A stretch of 64,000 nt of DNA from contig CAVRUN010000005.1 in the NCBI GenBank assembly GCA_963724435.1, positions 806,001 through 870,000 on the forward strand, written 5' to 3'. The DNA is from AP-15 sp963724435 (GTDB taxonomy: Bacteria; Pseudomonadota; Alphaproteobacteria; ATCC43930; CGMCC-115725). The first letter of the stretch is position 1. Each line of letters begins with the position of its first letter. This document shows, piece by piece, positions 25,588 through 33,128 of the stretch. The position numbers and the translations under genes are program-made. A model generated the notes under the pieces. It saw only the letters and a list, made by a program, of their open reading frames with translations. It made no database searches and had not been told where the DNA came from.

Positions 25588-26679
25588 TTACCCCTGAGGG
25601 GGTGCCAGATGTAATTGTAGGTCAATCCCGGAGTTCTTTATGATAAATAACTCTTCTTTAGGGAAAAAGGACGTATCTACGAACTCATATTGCACATCTT
25701 TGCGAGATAATATTTTTGCTACAATGGCAGCAACATCTTTCGCCACCTTTTCATTAGATCGCTTATAATAAAACACTATTGTCTTGTTACTGTTATTTGT
25801 ATTATATGGCCCTAAATCGCTATTATTAACCGAATACCCTCCCCCAAGCCCAACAGTGCCAAACAAGGGTCTGTAACCGAGTTTTCTAAACTCTGAGACA
25901 AGCAACTTCACCTGATCAGGAGCCAAGTCGGGGAAATACGTAACGCTGATGACAATGTCGATCCATATTTCGTTCGGTGCCTTCGTAGCTGCGTCCGTCC
26001 ACTGTTTACCACCAAGAGTGACAAACTCTTTTTGTCCCAAGTTCGGCAACTCTTGCCGCATAGAAATGTCATCTACCTCTTTGGTTACTTGTCCCACCTT
26101 AGTTTCTAATGACTTAGCTATTGTGTCTAGCTTCTTGGAAAGTTCAGTTGCCGTGGTATCAAGATCTTGTAATTTCGCAGATATTTCACCACCCTTTCGG
26201 TCTACACGGTTCGTTTGGGTGTCTACATCACTAGACAGCCGGTTGACGGCGGTCTTCACGAGCGCGATTTTGCCAGAAGCCTCAGTAACTTCCCCAGTGA
26301 TTTCCGTTATCTGGGCTTTAGCGGTATCCACCATCGGCTTGATCTGCGCATAGGTTTCGTATAGCGGTTTCAATCCAAAGTAAGCCAACATTGCACCAGC
26401 AATACTAAGTATGATTGCATATCGTTTGAGCCTCTTTCCAAGAGTGTCCTCAGCCTTATCAGCAAGTTCTCTCACTATGCTGCTTTGATCTTTTAGGCGA
26501 GCCGCAAGCTCAAGGTTGAGCTTGTTTTGGATATAGGCGTCAATGGCGGAGATGGCTGAAGAAGGAACTGTTTTCGTCCCACAGAACGGGCAGAATTCCC
26601 ATCCGGGCTCTAACGGCTTTGAACAGCTTGCACAAGTTAGGCTCGGGGGACCTACAATTTTGTCGGGGTGTTCACTCAT
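25588..26679 (-). CDS. membrane protein with N-terminal zinc ribbon and long coiled coil
   Basis: A 363-residue protein. Residues 16-33 form a CxxC-x10-CxxC zinc ribbon (CASC...CPFC). Residues 87-103 are one hydrophobic helix. Residues ~110-210 are a heptad-like coiled coil rich in Thr, Glu, Lys and Asp. Residues ~235-345 are an alpha/beta domain with LLVSEFRKLGYRPLFG and IVFYYKRSNEKVAKDVAAIVAKIL, a layout reminiscent of LytR C-terminal-type domains. With one transmembrane helix the zinc ribbon would be cytoplasmic and the coiled coil on the other side, or the reverse. The GC content is clearly below the host average. The family is unknown to me. As cargo of a tRNA island next to an AbiJ-like gene, a role in defence or stress is possible, but this is inference. 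Confidence 0.65.
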   Translation of the reverse strand: MSEHPDKIVGPPSLTCASCSKPLEPGWEFCPFCGTKTVPSSAISAIDAYIQNKLNLELAARLKDQSSIVRELADKAEDTLGKRLKRYAIILSIAGAMLAYFGLKPLYETYAQIKPMVDTAKAQITEITGEVTEASGKIALVKTAVNRLSSDVDTQTNRVDRKGGEISAKLQDLDTTATELSKKLDTIAKSLETKVGQVTKEVDDISMRQELPNLGQKEFVTLGGKQWTDAATKAPNEIWIDIVISVTYFPDLAPDQVKLLVSEFRKLGYRPLFGTVGLGGGYSVNNSDLGPYNTNNSNKTIVFYYKRSNEKVAKDVAAIVAKILSRKDVQYEFVDTSFFPKEELFIIKNSGIDLQLHLAPPQG

Positions 26680-26963
26680 GCTAGCCCAAATCGGGATTTC
26701 GGCCCCTGTCTTTCATCCCGAGACTAGCATAATGCTCGACCGAGGCTATCGAGCCATTCTCGCATCTGCGGTAACGGGTCGGGGCCGGCCATTCGCTTGG
26801 ACCCAATTTTGGAACCCAAATCCTGTGGTGCGCGTCGGAACAGGACGGGACAAAGCAGCGCCGAAGCTACGCAATCCGCCGTCGAACCAACATGTTTCGG
26901 GATCGGGCGGTTGGCTAGGCTAGGCGCGAGATCAGCAAACCGCCACGCTGGCGCAATAGGACC

Positions 26964-27767
26964 TCACCCCGAGCAAAGCTCAATCATCCACCGGAGATAG
27001 GTCGCGCCGGCGCTCAAATGAGCGACGACGAAATCGGCTGGTGGTTCAGCGGGTTCCTGTTGCTCCTGCCCATGTCGGTACGGTTGTGATGCGTTAATCC
27101 AATTTTTCATGCCGTCCAGGAGAAGGCGACCCGCATCGATGGCCGGCTGATTGCCAGCGTAACGCTCTAAAACGAGGCGCTTGAGGTGTTTGTCAACCTC
27201 ATTTGGCATTAGCCGCGAGAAGGCCCCAGGAAAGAGAACCTTGGCCGCGGTCTCGACTGCAGGAAACATCATTCGCAGAGCTTCCTTGCCGTTGTTGTCG
27301 CGAAGATGCTGGAAAGCGGCTTGGAAGTCAGATTGGGCTTCTCGAAACCTCGGCTCGCTCAACGCTTCTATAGCGGAAGCCCGATTAGCGTCAAATTCGG
27401 GATCGATGAATGGCCTGACGATCCCGAGGTCATCGATCTTGTACGATAAGTGCTCTTCAAGCAATATCTTAGAAACACCACTGCGCCAAGTCTGCGCGCG
27501 AAAATCGTCGCCAGCCTGTTTAAGATAATTATAGACTATGGTTACGCTATCTAATACATCTCGTGTCTCTGAGTTATCATAAAATCTCCGAAAGCTACTA
27601 GAGTAAAGCAGACGAACCCCTAGGGTTGCTTCTATACGCCTCGCGACCATTCGATGTTTGTTTTCTGGGACAACCATTTCAACTAGAGCGAATAGGCGTA
27701 TTCTCGCCCGCCTGCTGTCCTGAGACCGATCGCCACGTTCTATGTAAAGTTGGCTATATCTGCTCAT
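26964..27767 (-). CDS. AbiJ/HEPN-like hypothetical protein
   Basis: A 267-residue, mostly helical protein starting MSRYSQLYIERGDRSQDSRRARIRLFALVEM. The N-terminal half resembles the AbiJ-type N-terminal domains of abortive-infection proteins. The C-terminal half (ALRMMFPAVETAAKVLFP, LKRLVLERYAG, INASQPYRHGQEQQEP, LSAGATYLRWMIEL) resembles the helical HEPN-like half that follows them, with YRHG in the position of an Arg/His motif. The similarity is from memory, not a search. The open frame extends 112 codons upstream, but that part is not protein-like, so I chose the ATG at 27767. Codon use is less GC-rich than the host. The 284-base gap before the next gene holds no other ORF. Confidence 0.6.
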   Translation of the reverse strand: MSRYSQLYIERGDRSQDSRRARIRLFALVEMVVPENKHRMVARRIEATLGVRLLYSSSFRRFYDNSETRDVLDSVTIVYNYLKQAGDDFRAQTWRSGVSKILLEEHLSYKIDDLGIVRPFIDPEFDANRASAIEALSEPRFREAQSDFQAAFQHLRDNNGKEALRMMFPAVETAAKVLFPGAFSRLMPNEVDKHLKRLVLERYAGNQPAIDAGRLLLDGMKNWINASQPYRHGQEQQEPAEPPADFVVAHLSAGATYLRWMIELCSG

Positions 27768-28479
27768 TCGCTCTGGCTGCTTGCAATCCCGTTCGACGCC
27801 TTCTGAAATATCGATCGGGTACCTGTCTTGTCGAGGTGCCCGCGGTCTGCCCGTATCGGGCGAGACGGGTGGTGCAGTCCATGCGACATAGCAAAACTCG
27901 CTCTCTACTATTTTGATATTAAATGCTATTGATCGGATGCCCCCGCACAGGCCAGTCGCAGCGGCATCCGTAGGCCGGCACCAAACCAACTTCAGCCGCC
28001 GCCTTGGAGAGGCTACTTCTTGGGATTTTCCGTCGAGTTTCGCGGCAATTTCGCGTTGACTGATCCCGCTAAATTCCATTCGATACAACGGGTTAGCCGG
28101 CATCGCATTTTGAACCCGATTGCAGCAGCCAATTTCCGCTAAGCCTTTGCATTTTATATTTTTTTGGCCCCAGCCCCCGCAGGAGCCCCCACGCGCCGGG
28201 GAAACCTATCGAGCCGGGGGTGGGGGAAGACCCGGTGGCCTTGCGATTTCAATTGCTTAGGGGGCGCTGGGCCGGAGTGATGGTGATGGTGGTGGGCGCG
28301 GGCCGGAGCCTGATAGCCTCACAAGGCAAGGTGAGCCGGGCGGACACCGTCCCCCGCGCGCCGGCCTTACGCGGACCCTCGAAATCGTGCTTAGGGCTTC
28401 CGTGGGGCTTCCGCATTTCAAAACATCAAGCAGGAAGCCGAGCGACGATAGGCTATGTCATTGATATAACTATATAATA
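27768..28479. other. right-end segment of the island, no clear gene
   Basis: This holds the upstream region of the AbiJ-like gene. A minus-strand extension reads a helix-turn-helix-like phrase (GISQREIAAKLDGKS) but continues into non-coding-looking sequence, so it may be a gene relic. The right half contains a GC-rich tract and the GGGCTTCC repeats at 28394-28413. It ends in an AT-rich run just before the tRNA. Confidence 0.5.
28394..28413. repeat. putative integrase arm-type repeats, right end
   Basis: Two close direct copies of GGGCTTCCG, nearly the same as the pair at 19935-19957. They lie about 65 bases inside the right att repeat. Matching repeats at both ends support a role in integrase binding. 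Confidence 0.45.
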
Positions 28480-28528
28480 TGGTCGGAGTGAGAGGATTTG
28501 AACCTCCGGCCCCTGCCTCCCGAAAGCA
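28480..28528. repeat. right attachment site within tRNA-Pro
   Basis: This 49-bp 3' half of the intact tRNA gene is identical to 19763-19811. The core of the crossover most likely lies in this segment, as for other tRNA-targeting tyrosine integrases. Confidence 0.9.
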
Positions 28529-28556
28529 GTGCTCTACCAGGCTGAGCTACACTCCG
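28480..28556 (-). tRNA. tRNA-Pro (anticodon CGG)
   Basis: On the minus strand the sequence folds into a full cloverleaf. The acceptor stem is CGGAGTG/CACTCCG, and the D arm is GCTC/GAGC. The anticodon arm is CTGCT-TTCGGGA-GGCAG with anticodon CGG. The T arm is GGAGG-TTCAAAT-CCTCT, the discriminator is A, and the CCA is encoded. It reads CCG codons, frequent in this GC-rich genome. It is the integration target of the adjacent island. Confidence 0.95.
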
Positions 28557-28681
28557 CCGACCGGGCGCCGTCTATAGCGCCAACCCCGTGCCGGCGCAAG
28601 CTGCGGGCTCGGAGTGCACCCACATATATCAGGTGCGATGCTGTTCGCCACCGGCGAATATCGCTAGTTACGCGAACGATA

Positions 28682-29698
28682 TTAAAAGCTGCGATCGCCG
28701 GCAAACTCGGCGGCGGCGATCAGCGCCCGCCGCTCGGGGCCGTCTTCAAAGGGCGCCAGCGCCTCGATCGCCACCGCGGCATAAGCGCGGGCCCGTGCCA
28801 GCGTGTCGGCCAGCCCGTCGCGGCGGTCGACAAGATCGATTGCGCGTTCGAGGTCGCCCGGCTGCTGCTCGAGTTCTTCGAGTGTGCGTCGCCAGAATGC
28901 GCGCTCTTCGTCATCGCCCCGGGCAAAAGCGAGCAGGACCGGCAATGTTACTTTGCCGTCGCGAAAATCGTCACCGACGCTCTTGCCGAGTTCCGCCTCG
29001 CGCGCCGAAAAATCGAGCATGTCGTCGATCAGCTGAAACGCGGTGCCGAGATTGCGGCCAAACCGGTCGAGCGCCTGTTCGTCATCGGCGGGGCGTTTGG
29101 CGAGCACCGCGCCGATGCGGCTGGCGGCAGCGAACAATTCAGCGGTTTTCGACTGAATAACAGCCAGATAGTCGGCTTCGGTCGTGGCCGTGTTCCCGGT
29201 TGTCATCAATTGCATGACCTCGCCCTCGGCGATCACCGCCGAAGCGCGGGACAGAATTTCGAGAACCCGCAACGAACCATCGGCGACCATCAACTCAAAA
29301 GATCGGCTGAATAAAAAATCGCCGACCAGCACGGCGGGTTTGTTGCCCCAAAGCGCGTTCGCAGTGTCGCGTCCCCGTCGCAGGTCGCTGGCGTCGACGA
29401 CGTCGTCGTGCAGCAAGGTCGCGGTATGGATAAACTCGACGGCGGCGGCGAGCGCAACGTGCCGGTCGCCGCGATAGCCGCACATCCGAGCGCAGGCGAG
29501 CGTCAGCATCGGCCGCAATCGCTTGCCTCCGCCCGCAACGATATGTCCGGCGAGCTGCGGGATCAGCAGCACCGGGCTCTGCATGCGTTCGACAATCAGA
29601 TGGTTAACGCGGTCAAGGTCGCCCTTTAGCAGCTGCGTCAATGAGTCGAGCGAGGGTTTTTGCGCGACGCGCGACTGATCGACATCCGCCACCAGCAC
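28682..29698 (-). CDS. ispB: octaprenyl/polyprenyl diphosphate synthase
   Basis: A trans-isoprenyl diphosphate synthase that makes the ubiquinone side chain. The first Asp-rich motif is HDDVVD within LLHDDVVDASDLRRG; the second is LIDDMLDF. GGGKRLRPML and GKPAVLVGDFL-like (NKPAVLVGDFLFSRS) blocks confirm the family. I chose the GTG at 29698 because GAGAGG lies six bases upstream, giving 338 residues. The frame is open to an ATG at 29794, which would add 32 low-complexity residues. Divergent from the DUF2007 gene. Confidence 0.88.
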   Translation of the reverse strand: MLVADVDQSRVAQKPSLDSLTQLLKGDLDRVNHLIVERMQSPVLLIPQLAGHIVAGGGKRLRPMLTLACARMCGYRGDRHVALAAAVEFIHTATLLHDDVVDASDLRRGRDTANALWGNKPAVLVGDFLFSRSFELMVADGSLRVLEILSRASAVIAEGEVMQLMTTGNTATTEADYLAVIQSKTAELFAAASRIGAVLAKRPADDEQALDRFGRNLGTAFQLIDDMLDFSAREAELGKSVGDDFRDGKVTLPVLLAFARGDDEERAFWRRTLEELEQQPGDLERAIDLVDRRDGLADTLARARAYAAVAIEALAPFEDGPERRALIAAAEFAGDRSF

Positions 29699-29837
29699 CA
29701 CCCGCCTCTCTCGTGTGCCCGCAGCGCCTTTCGGTCGGCCATCCGACCGGCTTGACGCGCCGGAACCCAAATGAGCATAGAATGCCGACAACAACGGTCA
29801 AGGCCGCACCGGCGCCCTTCCCTTCCCGGTAAGTCGA

Positions 29838-30050
29838 ATGAAAGAATTGCTGCGAACCAACAATCCCGTCCGCCTCTCGTGGTTGCAAGCGCTTCTGAAC
29901 GATTCCGGGATCGACAGCCTGGTGTTGGACCACCATACCAGCTTGGTCGAAGGGAGTATTGGCGCGATCCCACGCCGCTTGATGGTATCGGACCGCGATT
30001 TTGCCCGGGCTCGCGCATTGTTGACGACCGCCGGCGAGGCAACGGAGTGA
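29838..30050 (+). CDS. DUF2007 family small protein
   Basis: A 70-residue protein of the DUF2007 (putative signal-transducing) family. MKELLRTNNPVRLSWLQALLNDSGIDSLVLD is the typical opening, and RRLMVSDRDFARARALL the typical C-terminal helix. The family fold is ferredoxin-like and its function unknown. It overlaps the next gene by GTGA, so the two are translationally coupled; pairing with a TrmN6-like methyltransferase is common in alphaproteobacteria. Confidence 0.85.
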   Translation: MKELLRTNNPVRLSWLQALLNDSGIDSLVLDHHTSLVEGSIGAIPRRLMVSDRDFARARALLTTAGEATE

Positions 30051-30808
30051 GCGGCGCCCCGGCGGCCGTCGAACCGGCCTTTACCGAAGATCGCCTGCTC
30101 GGCGGTCGGGTTCGACTGCGCCAGCCGGCCGAGGGATATCGCGCCGCAATTGACCCGATTTTCCTCGCCGCCGCGGTGCCGGCCGAACCGCATCAGCTGG
30201 TCCTCGATATCGGCTGCGGTGCGGGTGCGGCGATGCTGTGCCTTGCAGCACGTGTGCCGCACAGCCGTGTTGTCGGGCTCGAAATGCAGCGCGAGCTCGT
30301 CCGGCTCGCTGGCGACAATGTGATCTTGAACGGGATGGAAGCGCGCGTTTCGGTGATGATCGGCGATCTGCTGAGGGCACCACCACGGCTGTCGCCCGGC
30401 ACCTTCGACCATGTCATGGCCAACCCTCCCTACAACGAGCGCGGCCATGCGCCGCCGGCGGCAACGCCGGGCAGGGCCGAGGCGACGATTGAGGGCGATG
30501 CCGATCTTGCCGCCTGGATCAAGTTCGCGTTGGCGATGGTGAAGCCGAAAGGCTCGGTCACGTTTGTCCACCGCGCCGATCGGATTGATGCCTTGCTGGG
30601 TGAAATTGCCGGTCGGGCCGGCGAGGTCGTGGTCTATCCGCTATGGGCGGGGGAAAATAAGCCGGCGAGCCGGATCCTGATGCGCGCCCGCAAGCAGATC
30701 GCCGCACCGGCGCGTCTCGCGCCCGGACTGATCTTGCATCGGCCCGACGGCCGGCTGACCAACCGGGCCGAAGCGATTCTGCGAGAAGGCGGCGGGCTCG
30801 ACCTCTGA
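30047..30808 (+). CDS. tRNA1(Val) adenine N6-methyltransferase-like protein (TrmN6/YfiC family)
   Basis: A 253-residue class I SAM methyltransferase. Motif I is VLDIGCGAGAAMLCLA, and the N6-adenine catalytic motif NPPY is in MANPPYNERGHAP. The opening DRLLGGRVRLRQPAEGYRAAIDPIFLAAAVP is the family's substrate-side signature. Relatives methylate A37 of tRNA-Val. The GTG start overlaps the DUF2007 stop; longer frames run through that gene and are rejected. Confidence 0.88.
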   Translation: MSGAPAAVEPAFTEDRLLGGRVRLRQPAEGYRAAIDPIFLAAAVPAEPHQLVLDIGCGAGAAMLCLAARVPHSRVVGLEMQRELVRLAGDNVILNGMEARVSVMIGDLLRAPPRLSPGTFDHVMANPPYNERGHAPPAATPGRAEATIEGDADLAAWIKFALAMVKPKGSVTFVHRADRIDALLGEIAGRAGEVVVYPLWAGENKPASRILMRARKQIAAPARLAPGLILHRPDGRLTNRAEAILREGGGLDL

Positions 30809-30865
30809 TGCATCGGCAGGCGGCTCCGGTGGTCTAACACCGGGCGTCGCCCCATCTACAGTGTC

Positions 30866-31708
30866 ATGGCTATTCGCGATCTTATCGATGTCGAGCGGCT
30901 GTGGCGTCGCGGTCCGGTTGTTTCGGTCCTGCGCTTTGAGGGTGTGATCCTCCCGCGCGCGCGCCGCAACGCGATCTCCCTGGCGAGCCATGCCGCGGCG
31001 ATCGAACGTGCGTTTCGCCTGCCTGGACTTGTCGCGGTGGCAATCGTCGTTAATTCGCCAGGTGGCGCGCCGGTGCAGTCGGCGCTTCTCCATCGCCGCA
31101 TTCGCCAGCTTGCCGAGGAGAAGAAGGTTCCGGTCATCGCTTTTGCCGAGGATGTTGCGGCTTCGGGCGGATACTGGCTGGCTCTCGCGGGCGACGAAAT
31201 CTTTGGCGAAGAAACCTCATTGCTGGGATCGATCGGCGTGATCACCGGCACCTTTGGTGTGCACGAACTGATCAATCGGCTCGGCATCGAGCGCCGGCTT
31301 TTTACCTCCGGCACGCACAAATCCCTACTCGACCCGTTTCTGCCGGTGAACCCCGAGGATGTCGAGCGGCTGACGATACTGCAGCAGGATATCCATCGGG
31401 CATTCAAAGATCATGTCCGCCGGCGCCGCGCCGGCAAGATCGACGCCGCCGACGAGAGCTTGTTCAACGGGGATGTGCTGACCGGCCATATGGCGGCCGA
31501 GCGCGGGTTGATCGATGGGATCGGCGAGGTGCGAACCGTGATGCGCGCCCGCTATGGCGAAAACGTGCGCCTGCGCGCGATCCCGACCGAACGGCGACGC
31601 CCGCTCTGGGGCCGCCTGCCCTTCACGGCGCGCGAACCCGCGGATTTCGTCGGCGACATTGCCGAATGGCTTGAGGCGCGCCTGTTATGGAGCCGGTTCG
31701 GGCTATGA
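30866..31708 (+). CDS. S49 family (SppA-like) serine peptidase
   Basis: A 280-residue protease of the SppA/SohB type. VVSVLRFEGVILPRARRNAIS is the N-terminal strand, VNSPGGAPVQSALLH the oxyanion region, and AASGGYWLALAGDEI contains the nucleophile Ser. SGTHKSLLDPF provides the candidate catalytic Lys. It lacks the N-terminal transmembrane helix of E. coli SppA, so it would be cytoplasmic or peripheral. Such enzymes degrade cleaved signal peptides or membrane proteins. It is in the same-strand run leading to glyQ. Confidence 0.88.
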   Translation: MAIRDLIDVERLWRRGPVVSVLRFEGVILPRARRNAISLASHAAAIERAFRLPGLVAVAIVVNSPGGAPVQSALLHRRIRQLAEEKKVPVIAFAEDVAASGGYWLALAGDEIFGEETSLLGSIGVITGTFGVHELINRLGIERRLFTSGTHKSLLDPFLPVNPEDVERLTILQQDIHRAFKDHVRRRRAGKIDAADESLFNGDVLTGHMAAERGLIDGIGEVRTVMRARYGENVRLRAIPTERRRPLWGRLPFTAREPADFVGDIAEWLEARLLWSRFGL

Positions 31709-31839
31709 CCAGGAAGAACGAAATCCTTCTTGGCTCGGCATTTCCCGCACTTCTCCGATGCTACGTGACCGCCGCCGCAAACCGGTCATCGCGGCGGCGT
31801 TTCTTGACCCGCTTCCGGGGAGGCCAGTAAACCAAGGGT

Positions 31840-32064
31840 ATGTTCGAGTTCCCAAAACTCGTTTTCCTGATCCTGCTCGCCGGCGCGATCTGGATCGTTT
31901 ACCGCTGGGTGAACAACCCTGCCCGCCGATTGCCGAGCCAACGCGCATCGCGGCCGAGGCGATCGATCCAAGCTGAGGATCTGGTATCGTGCGGGGTGTG
32001 CGGGTCCTATGTCGCGTCGCACGCCCCCGCATGTGCGCGGCCTGATTGCCCGCAGCCGCGTTAA
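31840..32064 (+). CDS. small membrane protein with zinc-ribbon tail (PP0621-like)
   Basis: A 74-residue protein. One N-terminal transmembrane helix (LVFLILLAGAIWIVYRWV) is followed by a basic linker and a C-terminal ribbon, CGVCGSYVASHAPACARPDC, with Cys in a CxxC...C...C pattern. The arrangement matches the PP0621-type family found next to glyQ or ampD in other proteobacteria. Function unknown. It ends 22 bases before glyQ. Confidence 0.7.
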   Translation: MFEFPKLVFLILLAGAIWIVYRWVNNPARRLPSQRASRPRRSIQAEDLVSCGVCGSYVASHAPACARPDCPQPR

Positions 32065-32086
32065 ACCGCCCGGTCCGGACGACGAT

Positions 32087-32959
32087 ATGAGTTTTCAATC
32101 GCTAATCGCCGATTTGCAGAATTTCTGGGCGCGGCAGGGCTGCGTGATATTGCAGCCCTACGATGTCGAAGTCGGTGCGGGCACCTTTCATCCGGCGACG
32201 GCGTTGCGGGCTCTTGGCCCCGAGGCTTGGCGCGCTGCTTACGTCCAGCCATCGCGACGGCCGACCGACGGCCGCTATGGCGAAAATCCCAACCGCTTAC
32301 AGCATTATTACCAGCTGCAGGTGATATTGAAGCCAGCACCCGCCGACAGTCAGGATCTTTATCTGGCGAGCTTAACCGCGCTGGGGATCGATGCCCGCCG
32401 CCACGATATCCGTTTTGTCGAGGACGACTGGGAGAGCCCAACGCTCGGCGCCTGGGGTCTCGGCTGGGAGGTGTGGCTCGACGGTATGGAAGTCAGCCAA
32501 TTCACGTATTTTCAGCAGGTTGGCGGCATCGAGTGCGACCCGGTCTCGACCGAACTGACTTATGGCCTCGAACGGCTGGCGATGTATGTACAGGGGGTCG
32601 AAAGCGTCTTCGATCTTGACTACAACGGCGCCCCGGGCCCGGCCCGCATCACCTATGGCGATGTTTTCACGCGCGGCGAACGCGAATTCTCGGCCTATAA
32701 TTTCGAGATCGCGGATACGGGGATGCTGGCCCGGCATTTTGCCGATGCCGAGAGCGAGTGCCGCGTCGTGTTGGGTCGCGGGCTGGCGCTTCCCGCCTAT
32801 GACCAATGTCTGAAAGCGAGCCATCTCTTCAATCTGCTTGACGCCCGCGGCGCTCTTAGCGTCACCGAACGCGCCGCCTACATCCTGCGCGTCCGAGAAC
32901 TCGCCAAAGGCTGCTGCGAAGCCTGGCTCGCCGGCGCAGCAAGCGCGGGAAACAGCTGA
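32087..32959 (+). CDS. glyQ: glycine--tRNA ligase alpha subunit
   Basis: The 290-residue catalytic-core subunit of the heterotetrameric bacterial GlyRS. The product opens SFQSLIADLQNFWARQGCVILQPYD and contains TFHPATALRALGP, YVQPSRRPTDGRYGENPNRLQHYYQ and GGIECDPVSTELTYGLERLAMY. These are the class II motifs of GlyQ. The ATG at 32087 gives the family-standard start; the longer frame overlaps the upstream gene. glyS follows after 169 bases containing a REP-like doublet. Confidence 0.96.
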   Translation: MSFQSLIADLQNFWARQGCVILQPYDVEVGAGTFHPATALRALGPEAWRAAYVQPSRRPTDGRYGENPNRLQHYYQLQVILKPAPADSQDLYLASLTALGIDARRHDIRFVEDDWESPTLGAWGLGWEVWLDGMEVSQFTYFQQVGGIECDPVSTELTYGLERLAMYVQGVESVFDLDYNGAPGPARITYGDVFTRGEREFSAYNFEIADTGMLARHFADAESECRVVLGRGLALPAYDQCLKASHLFNLLDARGALSVTERAAYILRVRELAKGCCEAWLAGAASAGNS

Positions 32960-33026
32960 TGCAACCCGATCGTCCCTGGGTGCACACGCATCGCTCGTTG
33001 CTATCCATACGCAGTCTCATTCAGCG

Positions 33027-33090
33027 TGCTTTACCGGCGAAAGCCGGTATCCAGGTCAGCCGTGGATCCCGGCCTGCGCCGGGAAAGCGA
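33027..33090. repeat. bipartite REP-like palindrome (copy 3 of 3)
   Basis: Arms ACCGGCGAAAGCCGGT and CCCGGCCTGCGCCGGG are joined by a spacer similar to that at 13054-13119. It lies between glyQ and glyS, so it will be part of the glyQS transcript if they are cotranscribed. Confidence 0.65.
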
Positions 33091-33128
33091 AGCGTGGGTG
33101 AATTGGCCGGATTTGAGACGATTGTCGT

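Larger units (their letters stand above)
19763..28528. mobile_element. genomic island integrated at tRNA-Pro(CGG)
   Basis: Perfect 49-bp direct repeats, the 3' half of tRNA-Pro(CGG) from the anticodon loop through CCA, lie at 19763-19811 and 28480-28528. They enclose about 8.7 kb. Just inside the left repeat is a P4-type tyrosine integrase, here frameshifted. The interior holds two IS1380-family copies and two genes of lower GC and different codon use. The intact tRNA is at the right end. These are classic signs of tRNA-targeted integration. The broken integrase suggests the island is now immobile unless helped in trans. Confidence 0.88.

Noticed and set aside
27768..28103. 112-residue N-terminal extension of the AbiJ-like protein with an HTH-like phrase
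   Set aside because: The amino-acid pattern after GISQREIAAKL is not protein-like and the internal ATG fits the family opening.
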